Shown: in pieces, positions 1-8,187 of the stretch | Numbering within the stretch: position 1 is the stretch's first letter | Layout of the letters: the number at the start of each line of letters is the position of its first letter | NCBI RefSeq assembly: GCF_004309735.1 | Contig: NZ_SIXC01000003.1 | Coordinates: forward strand, 186,802-221,469 | Source: Desulfovibrio legallii | GTDB lineage: Bacteria; Desulfobacterota; Desulfovibrionia; Desulfovibrionales; Desulfovibrionaceae | DNA length: 34,668 bases | Direction of reading: 5' to 3' | Translations under genes and position numbers: made by a program | The notes under the pieces: generated by a model | What the model was told of the DNA's origin: nothing | The model's database searches: none | What the model saw: the letters and a program-made list of their open reading frames with translations, nothing else

Positions 1-3000
1 GGGGGGCGTCGTCCCAGACGTCCGCTACGCTCAGACGCACTTCCACGGTATAGGGCAGGCGTCCCGCAGCGCGGGAGCGCGCCGCCTCATCCGCAAACGT
101 CAGCAGGTGGTAGCGGGTGGTAGGCCAGCGCTCGGCGTCCAGTTGGCGGTAGCCGATGGAAAGGGGACCGCTGAAGGCTACTCTGCGGCTTTGTTCGCTG
201 CCCTCATTGCTGTCCACGTCCACGGTAAACCAGACCTTGGCCCGGCGCAGCTGGCCGTTGATGTCTGTTTCGCCAATGTAGCGCGCTGTGGAAGTCAGGC
301 GCAGCGATGCGGAATCAAAGGAAAAACCTTCCAGGTGTCCGTCGGCCAGAGCGCAGAGAATGGCCCCCACCACTACGGTAGTTTTGGGGTCGCTGATGCG
401 GCCCAGAGCGTCGGCAAAGGGGTACCAGGCCCCCGCGCGGTAGCGCCGCATGGGGATGATCCTGTCCGGCGGCACGGGCAGCCGGGCCAGCACCGAATCC
501 ACCACAGCCGACCAGGCGCTGGGGCGGCCGGTGAGCAGCAGCACGTCGCAGTCGTACATGTGCACCAGCTCGCAGAGGGCAGAAAGCGGACCGCCCAGGG
601 TGGCGCGGATGGTGGCCCCCACAGCGGCCGGGCAGACCTGGATGGGCACGTCCAGAATATTGAAGCGCTGGATGGCGGGTGCGGCGCGGCGCACCAGCTC
701 TTCCACGGCCCGCAAGGTGTCCTGCTGGGGACGGGGCGCGGGTGCGGCAAAGAAGGGCGCATCGGCGGCGTCCCCTTCGCGGACGTTGTCCTGGCCGGGC
801 TGGGCGGCGGCGTCCTGCGGCAGGTCGGCGGACAGGGGGCGGCTCCTGCCGTCATTGACAGCGTTTTTGGCGTTGGCATCTGTGCCGTTTTGTCCCGGAG
901 CGGGCGGGTCGTCGGCCCCGGCCGCAAGGTTGCGCCGGGGGTCGGCTTCAAAAAAACGCTCCAGCGGGCAGGTCTGGTTGAGGCCGTCCAGATCCGGATT
1001 CTCGCAGGCGGCCAGCAGGCCCAGGGCCACGGGCACGGCGATCTGCCGCACCAGGCGTACGCGGGTATTGCGTTCTTCCTGCGACATGCCGATGGCGTCC
1101 CGGCCGAAAAGCTGGCCCAGCAGGGCGCGGGGTTCGGCCAGGCCCTGGGCTTCCAACGCCTTGCCGATAGCTGGGATGACGTGGTTGGCCACCACTTCGC
1201 GCAGCACTTCATCTCCGGCGATGTTAAAACCATCGCGAAATGCGGTATGGGGCACAATGCGGGGGGTATCGCCTTCGCCGCTGGCCAGCTCAAATGTGGT
1301 AATGGAAAGGTCAGTAGTGCCGCCGCCGATGTCTATGGAAGCCATGCGCACGCAGGGCCGGTTGCCGCAGGCCGCGCGGGGTTTGCCCATGAGACGGAAG
1401 AGGTGGTGGGCGTCACCGTGCTGTTTGACGGCCAGTTCGTTATAGAGGAGCACCAGTTGGGAGCAGCTGGCTTCGTCCCAGTCGCAGCGCACCAGCGGGC
1501 TTTGGCGGTAGTCGCCCCCGGTCTGGACCGCAGGCGCGGGCGCGTACCACTGGCTCCAACCCAGGGCCTGCCAGACTACCCGCACGGCCCAGGTGACCCA
1601 GCGGCGGAAGATGCGTTTTTCCGCCACGGGCATGGCCGTGGGCACGGTAAAGATGAGCCGCCGCAGGCGGCGGGGCAGATTGGGTTGCTCCCGGCGGGCG
1701 CGGGTGGCCGGGGAATTAATGGTGACCAGGGCCTGGGTGAGGATTTCCCCCAGCATAAAAAGCATGAGTGAAGAGCGGGTGAACAGGGATTCAAAGATGG
1801 GTTCGGCCTGCTGCTTGCGCAGGGCCGGGCTTTTTTTGAACAGGGGGTCGCCGAAGCAGGCCAGGGGCGTGCCCAGGGGGTTGAGCTGCCGGGGGAAGAG
1901 CCCGCGGCTGACCATGGGCTCTGCCCTGCCGCCCGTGTTGTAGCGCCAGCTTTGCAGCCAGGGGCGTTCGTCCCAAAGGTAGCGTTTGGGGCTGGACATG
2001 CCCGTGGTGCCTTCGGCGCACACGGCCTGGGTGGCCAGGCGGGCGGCCTCCGGCCCGATGCGCACGGCCGAGGGCCAGGCAAAGGCGGGCGTCTGTCGGC
2101 CGGAGCGGCGGGAAAGGGCGTCGTTGCCGAACTGGGCGTCCACAAATTCCACGCGAGTTTCAAAAGGTTCGGCGTAGACGTTTTCGGGCTCGCTCAGGTC
2201 ACGCAGTTCCAGCAGATAACTGTCGTTGAGGTTGGTGACGCGCTGGGGCAGGGTTTCCACCAGAATGCCCGTGGTGCGCGAATTGCCGATGTCCAGCACC
2301 AGGTCCACGTCCACGGGGGTGTCCCGGTCCGGATTGATGACCTGTACGGCCAGGTGTCCGCAGGCTTTCTGCAGGATTTCCAGCCAGGTGAGGTAGGAGG
2401 CCAGGTGCTCCAGCACGTTGGCGGTGTGGTCCCGCCAGGAGCCGCGCCGACCGCGTTCGGAAGATTCGGCCTGCTTCAGGGTGTCGTAGAGCCCGGCCAG
2501 CCACTCGTCCACCCAGGGCGCGTTGAGAAACCAGGCGTTGTCGCGCACATGGTGGGCCAGCATAAAGTGCCCGTGGTCCGTCACGTCCTGGGGCGAGAGG
2601 GCATAGTAGCGTTCGCCCTGTTCCGGCCGATTTTCCACGGTGGTGTCAAACAGCAGGACCACGCGCGTCATGCCGGGATGCCGATCCGAGGGGGTGACCC
2701 TGGCCCGCACCCAGTTGGAGGGGCCGTACTCAAAGCGCTTGCCTCCATCGGGCCAGAACTGGTCCAGGGTGCGCAGAAAGGGTACGGGCAGCCACTGCCC
2801 CTGCCAGAGGTCCCGTTCCGTCAGGGCGGATTTGGCATATATCTTGAGTTCGCCGTCGTCAGGGGTTCCACAGGGCTGCCCGGTGATCATGTCCACATAG
2901 GTTCCGCTCTGGCTGGTGTCCGTTTTTTCTTCCCGCAGGCAGTGCAGCAGGTGTTTGTAACGGTTTTCCGTCGCATCCGGCATATCCGGGGCGTTGGCTT

Positions 3001-3136
3001 CCGGCTGTCGCACCTCTTCATAAAAATAGCGCTTCAACGACGCGAGGTCGGACGTCGGCAGTTCAAAATCCAGAAACTGCGGGCAGCCGCCAGGGATGAT
3101 GCTGACCGGGGAAAGATACCGGGGAATGGCGTCCAT
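1..3136 (-). CDS. srfB: SrfB-family protein, actin/Hsp70-like fold (C-terminus cut by window edge)
   Basis: The frame is open for about 1045 codons from the ATG at 3136 to the window edge, so the C-terminus is missing. Two nucleotide-binding motifs typical of the actin/Hsp70/hexokinase superfamily are visible: VLDIGNSRTTG near residue 280 (phosphate-1-like) and SIDIGGGTTDLS near residue 600 (phosphate-2-like). Length, motif spacing and the upstream SrfA-like gene fit the SrfB family, named after a Salmonella gene activated by SsrB. The biochemical role of SrfB is not well established. No signal peptide is seen, so it should be cytoplasmic. The start lies one base after the stop of the gene upstream, so the two are almost certainly co-translated. 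A poorly conserved, Ala/Pro/Asp-rich stretch lies around residues 720-780. An srfC-like GTPase gene may follow beyond the window; this cannot be seen here. Confidence 0.85.
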   Translation of the reverse strand, partial: MDAIPRYLSPVSIIPGGCPQFLDFELPTSDLASLKRYFYEEVRQPEANAPDMPDATENRYKHLLHCLREEKTDTSQSGTYVDMITGQPCGTPDDGELKIYAKSALTERDLWQGQWLPVPFLRTLDQFWPDGGKRFEYGPSNWVRARVTPSDRHPGMTRVVLLFDTTVENRPEQGERYYALSPQDVTDHGHFMLAHHVRDNAWFLNAPWVDEWLAGLYDTLKQAESSERGRRGSWRDHTANVLEHLASYLTWLEILQKACGHLAVQVINPDRDTPVDVDLVLDIGNSRTTGILVETLPQRVTNLNDSYLLELRDLSEPENVYAEPFETRVEFVDAQFGNDALSRRSGRQTPAFAWPSAVRIGPEAARLATQAVCAEGTTGMSSPKRYLWDERPWLQSWRYNTGGRAEPMVSRGLFPRQLNPLGTPLACFGDPLFKKSPALRKQQAEPIFESLFTRSSLMLFMLGEILTQALVTINSPATRARREQPNLPRRLRRLIFTVPTAMPVAEKRIFRRWVTWAVRVVWQALGWSQWYAPAPAVQTGGDYRQSPLVRCDWDEASCSQLVLLYNELAVKQHGDAHHLFRLMGKPRAACGNRPCVRMASIDIGGGTTDLSITTFELASGEGDTPRIVPHTAFRDGFNIAGDEVLREVVANHVIPAIGKALEAQGLAEPRALLGQLFGRDAIGMSQEERNTRVRLVRQIAVPVALGLLAACENPDLDGLNQTCPLERFFEADPRRNLAAGADDPPAPGQNGTDANAKNAVNDGRSRPLSADLPQDAAAQPGQDNVREGDAADAPFFAAPAPRPQQDTLRAVEELVRRAAPAIQRFNILDVPIQVCPAAVGATIRATLGGPLSALCELVHMYDCDVLLLTGRPSAWSAVVDSVLARLPVPPDRIIPMRRYRAGAWYPFADALGRISDPKTTVVVGAILCALADGHLEGFSFDSASLRLTSTARYIGETDINGQLRRAKVWFTVDVDSNEGSEQSRRVAFSGPLSIGYRQLDAERWPTTRYHLLTFADEAARSRAAGRLPYTVEVRLSVADVWDDAP

Positions 3137-3137
3137 G

Positions 3138-4457
3138 CTACTTCCTTCTGAAGCGGGCGTCCCACTTGTGGTTGGCCCCGCCCAATTCTCTGCCCTTGCA
3201 CTGGGTGGTGTTTTCACTGCCCGTGCACTCCACCTTCTGCGGCACATAGGTGCCGCCGCGTGGGCAGCGGGCCTGGTTGGACTCAAACTGCAGGTTGCCG
3301 CCCTGGAAGCGCGCCGTGGCCGTGCCGCTGCAGACCTGGCCGTTGCGTTCGCGCACGAAACGGCGACCTTTGCCGCTTTTATCAAAGCAGTATTCCGCCA
3401 CGATGGGTTCGTTGGACGGATGGGAATAGAGGCCCGTTTCGCTGGTCCAGCAGCCTTCCAGAAAGCTCAGGTCGTTCTTTTTGGCAGCGTCTTTGGGAAT
3501 GTTCAGATCCTCATTCTTTTTTTTCTGCGGCTGCGGTTTGGGCTGTTCCACGGGCTTGGGCTCGACCTTGGGTTTGGGCTGCGGCTTGGGCTGTTCTTTG
3601 GGTTTGACGGGTTCCGGCGGCGTTGCCGGCGTTTCGCCAAAGAAGGGCGTAACCACTTCCGGCTCCGGCGCGACCGGCGCCGGCTTCTTTTCCGCCACGG
3701 GGGGCGTTGCTGGCTTGCACTGGGCCGCGCGCTCCTGCAGCTGCCGCCAGAGCAGGGCGAGTTCGTCCTCCTGGGCGGCGGTTTTCTGTTCTTCTGCCGT
3801 AAGGGCCGTGCGGTCCACCGGCGTGCAGCCCGTGGGCAGGGGCGGGGGTAAAAGCCCCAGAGCCGCGCCCAGAAGCCAAAGCAGCAAAAGCAGCAGAAGC
3901 AGAGGCAGCAGCCAGGGCAGGCAGCCCGGCCTGGCTGCAGGGGCCACGGCTGCGGGCATTGCCGGAGGCGGCGGGGGGGCGGCCGGGCCCAGACGGGCCA
4001 GGTCCTGCGGCTGGGCGCTGCCGCTGCTGGGCCCAAAACCCCAGTTGACAAGCACGGGCCTGCCGTCCACGCTCCAGAGGTCTTCGGGCGCGGGGTGCTG
4101 CAGGGCCAGGCGCAGCATCTGTCCGGCCAGGGCCTGGCGGGCCTGGGCGTCTGCCGTGAGGCTTTCGGAAAGCCCCCGGATGTCTCTGGCCAGACCTCCG
4201 GCTTTGGCGCGCAAGGTGTCCGCTTCCTGCGGCGGCAGATCGGTCAGGGGCACGGCCGGGCCCTGGCCTGCGGCGTACCAGTCCACGCTGTCGTTCTGGC
4301 TGTTGTGCTGGGGTTCGGCCAGCAGGGCGGCGTGCTCCTGCCCCAGATGGTTGAGCACCAGCGTGTGCAGCTGCTCGTAACAGTCCGTGGCAAATATCCC
4401 CTGACTGGCCAGGGCGCGCATGCGCCCGCGCAGGCTGGTGGCGATGCGCACGCTCAT
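3138..4457 (-). CDS. SrfA-like single-pass membrane protein with Cys-rich C-terminal domain
   Basis: The protein has 439 aa. Residues 1-150 are soluble and mostly helical. A Pro-rich segment (158-178) leads to one strongly hydrophobic, Leu-rich membrane span (about 180-204). Residues 250-325 form a Pro/Lys-rich linker with many KPxP repeats, and 330-439 form a compact domain with six cysteines (336, 357, 376, 398, 411, 420), which would suit disulfides in the periplasm. There is no signal peptide, so the N-terminal part is probably cytoplasmic and the Cys-rich part periplasmic. The start overlaps the protease stop by 4 nt (ATGA), and the stop is one base from the srfB start. The SrfA name rests on position next to srfB and general architecture, not on motifs I can verify; a function is not assignable. 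Confidence 0.7.
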   Translation of the reverse strand: MSVRIATSLRGRMRALASQGIFATDCYEQLHTLVLNHLGQEHAALLAEPQHNSQNDSVDWYAAGQGPAVPLTDLPPQEADTLRAKAGGLARDIRGLSESLTADAQARQALAGQMLRLALQHPAPEDLWSVDGRPVLVNWGFGPSSGSAQPQDLARLGPAAPPPPPAMPAAVAPAARPGCLPWLLPLLLLLLLLWLLGAALGLLPPPLPTGCTPVDRTALTAEEQKTAAQEDELALLWRQLQERAAQCKPATPPVAEKKPAPVAPEPEVVTPFFGETPATPPEPVKPKEQPKPQPKPKVEPKPVEQPKPQPQKKKNEDLNIPKDAAKKNDLSFLEGCWTSETGLYSHPSNEPIVAEYCFDKSGKGRRFVRERNGQVCSGTATARFQGGNLQFESNQARCPRGGTYVPQKVECTGSENTTQCKGRELGGANHKWDARFRRK

Positions 4458-5593
4458 GACCGGCCTCCTGCGGCGGCGGGCGCGTCACGGCGCACGGTCA
4501 GGCCGGCCTTGCGTAAAAAGTCCGCCAGGCGCGCACTGACAATGGCCAGACTGGACTGCCGGTAGGAGGCGTCGTCCAGTTTGATGGCGGTATTGATGCC
4601 CACCACCCGGCCCTGCTCGTCCACCAGGGGGCCGCCGCTGTTGCCCTGGGAAACCGTGGCCGTGTGCACGATAAGGGGCGGCGTGCGGTCCAGCACCACG
4701 CTCACCACGCCGTCGGTATAGACCACTTCCGGGGCCTGGGCGCTTTGGCCGCGCAAAAGGGCTGCAAATTTGGGATCGTCCGTGGTGACCGCGCCGGGAA
4801 AGCCCCAAGCGCTGACCCTTTGGGTGCGGCTTACCGTATCGGTGAAGGCCAGGGGCGTGATGGCGGGCGCGTCCGGCACGGCCAGCAGGGCGAAATCTTC
4901 GTTGTTGTTCACGCTCAGGGCTTTGACAGTGGCGGCCAGAGGCTTGCCCAGAGCCTTGTTGACCACCACGACCTGACTGGCTTGCGCCACCACATGTGCG
5001 TTGGTGGCTACGGCCCCCTGGGCCACAAAAAAGCCCGAACCCAGCACCAGCCCTTCAGGCCGCAGGGCCAGGACCAGCACGGTGGCCTGTTCCAGCAGCG
5101 CCGCCACGCTGCCGGGCTGGGCGGCCTGCGCGGTCGGGGCGGGCGTTGTGTGGGGCGTGGCCGCTGCGGTGGCCGGGGTTTCGGCCTCTGCGGCCGCCTT
5201 CGGCGTCGGGCTTTGTCCGGGCGCGGTCACGCCCAAGGGCGGCCAGGTGATGCCGACGGGGGGCGTGAGCAGGGGCAGCTGCCGCTGCACTTCGCAGGGG
5301 TCTTGGGTGAGCAGAGCCCGCAGCCGCTGCAGAAAAGCCGCCAGCTCGGCGTTGTGCTCACGGGCTGCGGCGGTTTCCTGATCCAGGCGGGCCTGCGCGG
5401 CAAGAGCGGCCTGTCGCTCCTGCCAGAACAGCCAGGCGGCCAGCAGGGCCAGGGCCAGCAGCAGAAGCAGGGACCAGAGCAGCGGCCGGGCGTACCAGGG
5501 GCGCGGGGCCGCGTCTGTGACGTCCGTTGCCGGATCGGGCTGCCGGACCTGCTGGGGGTCCTGCTGGGGGGATTGCTGCTGGGATTGTTCCAT
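4454..5593 (-). CDS. membrane-anchored trypsin-like serine protease (HtrA/S1C-like)
   Basis: The ATG at 5593 follows GGAG at good spacing and gives 379 aa; a GTG four codons earlier is less likely. The order is: Gln-rich cytoplasmic tail, one membrane span (residues about 37-57), coiled-coil-like stretch (60-95), Ala/Thr/Pro-rich linker (about 125-160), then a chymotrypsin-fold protease domain (about 165-365). The catalytic triad is visible as H200 (TNAHVV), D233 (NNNEDFALL) and S319 (SQGNSGGPL). No PDZ domain follows, unlike DegP/DegS. The protease domain should face the periplasm. It is the first gene of the operon with the SrfA-like gene (4-nt overlap) and srfB, so it probably serves the same system, for instance by processing or quality control of partners; that role is inference. 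Confidence 0.88.
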   Translation of the reverse strand: MEQSQQQSPQQDPQQVRQPDPATDVTDAAPRPWYARPLLWSLLLLLALALLAAWLFWQERQAALAAQARLDQETAAAREHNAELAAFLQRLRALLTQDPCEVQRQLPLLTPPVGITWPPLGVTAPGQSPTPKAAAEAETPATAAATPHTTPAPTAQAAQPGSVAALLEQATVLVLALRPEGLVLGSGFFVAQGAVATNAHVVAQASQVVVVNKALGKPLAATVKALSVNNNEDFALLAVPDAPAITPLAFTDTVSRTQRVSAWGFPGAVTTDDPKFAALLRGQSAQAPEVVYTDGVVSVVLDRTPPLIVHTATVSQGNSGGPLVDEQGRVVGINTAIKLDDASYRQSSLAIVSARLADFLRKAGLTVRRDAPAAAGGRS

Positions 5594-5638
5594 GCGCCGC
5601 TCCACGTGGCACTATACCTTTAAAGGAAAGCATTGCAA

Positions 5639-5755
5639 CTTTGAGAGTATCCATTCTCAAAGATTTTACTACGCTCACTTCGGTGCTTGCCAGCGCAAAA
5701 AACGCGCGCTTACACCTGTGTGACGGGCGGTTGCTTACGCCGCCTGCATACGACC
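5639..5755 (-). repeat. Inverted-repeat module copy R1, upstream of the protease/srf operon
   Basis: This is a diverged copy of a dispersed module. Read on the minus strand it has the GGCGGCGTAAGCA-like start, a run of short GCGC stems, and ends with the inverted repeat CTTTGAGA/TCTCAAAG (5639-5662). The inverted repeat lies 45 nt before the ATG at 5593. See 7127-7154 for the most perfect inverted repeat of this family. Confidence 0.7.
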
Positions 5756-5842
5756 TGCCTGCACCTGCAAGGCAGCGGAGCCGCAGGCTTTTGCGCGCCT
5801 GCAGCCGCGCCGGAAACGACGTCCCCGGTCCGTGCTGGGAAT

Positions 5843-5895
5843 GGGGCGGGGCCGGGAACGGGGCCGGGGCCGGGAACGGGGCCGGGGCCGGGAAC
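5843..5895. repeat. GC-rich 18-bp tandem repeat, three units
   Basis: The unit GGGGCCGGGGCCGGGAAC occurs three times in a row, the first unit one base shorter. It lies about 30 nt after the stop codon of the glycine-zipper lipoprotein, in the gap between that gene and the protease/srf operon. The runs of four G on the plus strand could form a G-quadruplex. On the lipoprotein transcript the sequence is C-rich. The rest of the 5594-5927 gap holds module R1 and nothing else recognisable. Confidence 0.85.
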
Positions 5896-5927
5896 GGACG
5901 GCACACGGTCAGGCTGTCCGTGCGGCC

Positions 5928-6731
5928 TCAGCCCAGAAGATTTTTGACGGTCTCGTCGTAGCTGGTCACCCTTTGGTCCAGGTCGTTTTTGGTGCTTTCC
6001 AGATCCTGCCGGGACTGCTTCCATTCCGAAGCCGAGGCCGCCACATTGCTTTTGGGGGCGGCCGGTTTGGCGGTTTTGGTTTTTTTGCCGGCAGGGGCTG
6101 TGGCGGCCGTCGGCTGTGCGGTGGCGTAGGGTTCGGCGAGGGCCTGGCGGTATTCGCCGTCCTTGCGGGCCATGGTGGCGGCGGTGTCACCCAGAATATA
6201 CGAAGTTTCTGCAAGACCGCTGCGGATTTCGTCGTAGCGCTGCTGAAATCCCAGACGGGAGATCTGTCCGGCCCGGAACTGGTCGGCGGCCAGTTTGAAT
6301 TGTTCGTCGTAACACTTGGCGGCCACTTTGGCGGCGGCGGTGGAGCGGTTCATGCTGGCCGCCTCGGCGCCCAACTGCCGGTTGTAACTTTCCACGTAAG
6401 CCGCATCACGCTTTTTAGCCTGGGATTTGCCGTAAATATTGCCGCCCACAGCGCCGACTGCGCCGCCGGCGGCGGCTCCGGCCACCGCGCCCTGCACCTT
6501 GCCGGTGGCAAGCCCGCCGATGAGCGCTCCCAGCAGTGCGCCGCCCACGGCCCCTGCGGCCGTGCTGGAACCCGTGCTGTTCTCATCCTGACGGAGGGCG
6601 CTGACGGGCTGATAGCACTGGGGATAATAATTGACCTTGGTTTGTTGTGCGCCGTACTTGCTGGCGCAACCGGACAACAACAGGCTGCCCGTCAGGAGCA
6701 GAAGGACGGGCAGTTGCAGATAACGGGGCAT
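5928..6731 (-). CDS. Lipoprotein with glycine-zipper segment
   Basis: The ATG at 6731 is preceded by AGGAGG at 7 nt, which decides the start; the frame stays open further upstream without good signals. The protein has 267 aa. It begins with a lipoprotein signal peptide ending in the lipobox LLSGC (Cys22). Residues about 58-95 are a glycine-zipper-like run (AGAVGGALLGALIGG followed by GAVAGAAAGGAVGAVGG), as in the YMGG/Rick_17kDa-type outer-membrane lipoproteins. The remainder is hydrophilic and helical, with a Lys/Ala/Pro-rich stretch at about 210-230 and a coiled-coil-like C-terminus. It probably sits in the outer membrane. It lies on the same strand 335 nt before the protease/SrfA-like/srfB operon, so it could be functionally linked, but the gap contains repeats and a separate regulatory module. 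Confidence 0.8.
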   Translation of the reverse strand: MPRYLQLPVLLLLTGSLLLSGCASKYGAQQTKVNYYPQCYQPVSALRQDENSTGSSTAAGAVGGALLGALIGGLATGKVQGAVAGAAAGGAVGAVGGNIYGKSQAKKRDAAYVESYNRQLGAEAASMNRSTAAAKVAAKCYDEQFKLAADQFRAGQISRLGFQQRYDEIRSGLAETSYILGDTAATMARKDGEYRQALAEPYATAQPTAATAPAGKKTKTAKPAAPKSNVAASASEWKQSRQDLESTKNDLDQRVTSYDETVKNLLG

Positions 6732-6939
6732 GTACGGCCTCCTGAAAGCGGTTGAGGAAATGCCAACATGGCGATGGTACCGCAAAAGAAGGGCAAACAG
6801 CAAGCGCCGCCATCGCCGGGCAGCCGACGGACAAAGGCTGACAAGCCCGTGTGGAAACGAAAAGGGGCTGCCCCGGCAGGAGGGGCGGGACAAGGCAGGG
6901 GGAACGGGGGCAGCCGCGTTCAGGGCCTTGCAAAGGTGC
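6732..6939. other. Lipoprotein upstream region, no feature recognised
   Basis: Apart from the ribosome-binding site AGGAGG next to the lipoprotein start, I see no convincing promoter, terminator or small gene here. Reading frames that cross it lack start signals and codon bias. Confidence 0.4.
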
Positions 6940-7154
6940 AATGTCCTGGCGGTTGCGTAAGCAGACGCCCGCCGGAGAGGCGCAAGCGCAGCTGCAGCCG
7001 TTGCGACGCTGGAGCTTGGCCCATTACAATGAAGGAAGTTGCGGGCAAAGACAGCAGCGCTGGCGCCGGATGAGGACAGCACCGCCATGCCTTTGCGCGG
7101 TTCAGCTCCGGAACGAACGCGCCGTAACCTTTGAGAAGGCATATTCTCAAAGGT
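6940..7154 (+). repeat. Inverted-repeat module copy R2, with about 95 extra bases inside
   Basis: The left part (6943-6990, CCTGGCGGTTGCG onward) and right part (7089-7154, TTTGCGCGGTT onward) match the module as seen at 27241-27355. Between them lie roughly 95 nt absent from the other copies. It ends in the family's most perfect inverted repeat, ACCTTTGAGAA, 6 nt, TTCTCAAAGGT (7127-7154). This copy lies between the lipoprotein gene and the end of tetR and does not point at a start codon. Confidence 0.7.
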
Positions 7155-7295
7155 AATCTGCCCCAGACCATTTCGGCGGGAGGGGGGCGGCGGCCTCTGG
7201 ACGGACGCAGCCCCCGTCGGTTGCGGGCGGAGGGGCTGGCGCGGGCTCTGGGTGTTGGCGAAAGGCGGCGAACAGGGCCGCAGCCTGAACCGCAG

Positions 7296-7874
7296 TCAGG
7301 GCCGGATGGAGCGGGCCACGAAGTCCAGCACTTCCTGATAGAGATCCGGTGCGGCGTAAGGCGTAAGCACGCGGGTACGGTTGGCCCCCACCATGAGCGA
7401 AATGATGACCTGCGCGGTGGCGTGGCTGTCTACCGAAACAATGCTGCCGTCGGCCACGCCCTTGGCGATGACCCGTTCCAGCTCCTGGTGCACCTGAGAG
7501 AACATGGAATCCATGATGTCCCGGTCCGTCTTGGTTTTCATATCGCTGTAAGGAGAACATCGCACCAGCACGAGCCAGCTGGAATCCGGGTCTATGGAAA
7601 AATCAAGATAGGCCTTGCAGAAGCGCAGCGCGGCGTCAAAGCCGTTGTGTCCCTGGGCCGTGGCTTCGCGCAGCTTGACGAGAAAGTGTTCCAGCACGTC
7701 CAGTCCGGAGGCGAGAAAGAGCTTTTCTTTGTTGCCGTAGTGGTGGGTCAGAAGGCCCAGGGCTACGCCCGCCCGTTCGGAGATTTTTTTGAAAGTGGTT
7801 TCCACATAGCCATATTCGCCGAACAGTTCTTTGGCCGCCTGGAGCAGAGCTTCTTTCTTGTTTTTTTGCGTCAT
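7296..7874 (-). CDS. TetR/AcrR-family transcriptional regulator
   Basis: The protein has 192 aa, normal for the family. The N-terminal helix-turn-helix is clear: KEALLQAAKELFGEYGY, then a TTFKKISERAGVALGLLTHHYGNKEKLF segment typical of TetR recognition helices (residues about 8-50). The C-terminal ligand-binding and dimerisation part is not diagnostic. TetR proteins usually repress a neighbouring transporter or enzyme gene and themselves. Here the neighbours are a lipoprotein (same strand, downstream) and the plsC-like gene (same strand, upstream). No obvious target gene is adjacent. A module copy with an inverted repeat (7932-7958) lies 57 nt before the start and is a possible operator. No strong ribosome-binding site precedes the ATG. 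Confidence 0.9.
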   Translation of the reverse strand: MTQKNKKEALLQAAKELFGEYGYVETTFKKISERAGVALGLLTHHYGNKEKLFLASGLDVLEHFLVKLREATAQGHNGFDAALRFCKAYLDFSIDPDSSWLVLVRCSPYSDMKTKTDRDIMDSMFSQVHQELERVIAKGVADGSIVSVDSHATAQVIISLMVGANRTRVLTPYAAPDLYQEVLDFVARSIRP

Positions 7875-7931
7875 GGTCGTGGGCGTTGGTTGTTGGAACA
7901 GTCAATGGGGATGCGCGTTAAAAAACATATA

Positions 7932-7995
7932 ACCTTTGGCGTAGCCCTTCGCAAAGGTCTATACAGGTCTTTTCCGGCGCATAAACTTGCCGCTG
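7932..7995 (-). repeat. Diverged inverted-repeat module copy R6, upstream of tetR
   Basis: The inverted repeat ACCTTTG, 13 nt, CAAAGGT (7932-7958) is preceded on the minus strand by a GCGCCGGAA block, as in the other module copies. Only the half nearest the inverted repeat is recognisable. The inverted repeat lies 57 nt before the tetR ATG. The remaining gap up to the plsC-like stop (about 7996-8187) holds nothing I recognise. Confidence 0.5.
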
Positions 7996-8187
7996 CAAAC
8001 GTTGCGGACCTGATCTGCCGTGGGCGCTGCAGGTCCGGCCGTTTGTCGGCGGCGTCTGCGTCGCAGGTTCAGCCCGCGCCGCCGTCAACACATTGCATTA
8101 TGTGCACTATCCTGGCAAGAAGTCATACCAGTACAAAAAGGTGAAGTCAAGGCGAATGCTTCAGGTGTGTCGCAGGCGCTGGCCTGC

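Noticed and set aside
107..1771. Long plus-strand open frame opposite srfB
   Set aside because: It is a mirror of the SrfB frame: the minus-strand frame carries the DIGNS and DIGGGTTD motifs and continues to an operon-linked start. GC-rich DNA often leaves such opposing frames open.
7932..7958. Inverted repeat before tetR as a classical TetR autoregulatory operator
   Set aside because: The same inverted repeat ends the dispersed module elsewhere, so it cannot be assigned to this TetR protein specifically. It is kept as a module copy, and TetR binding remains only a possibility.
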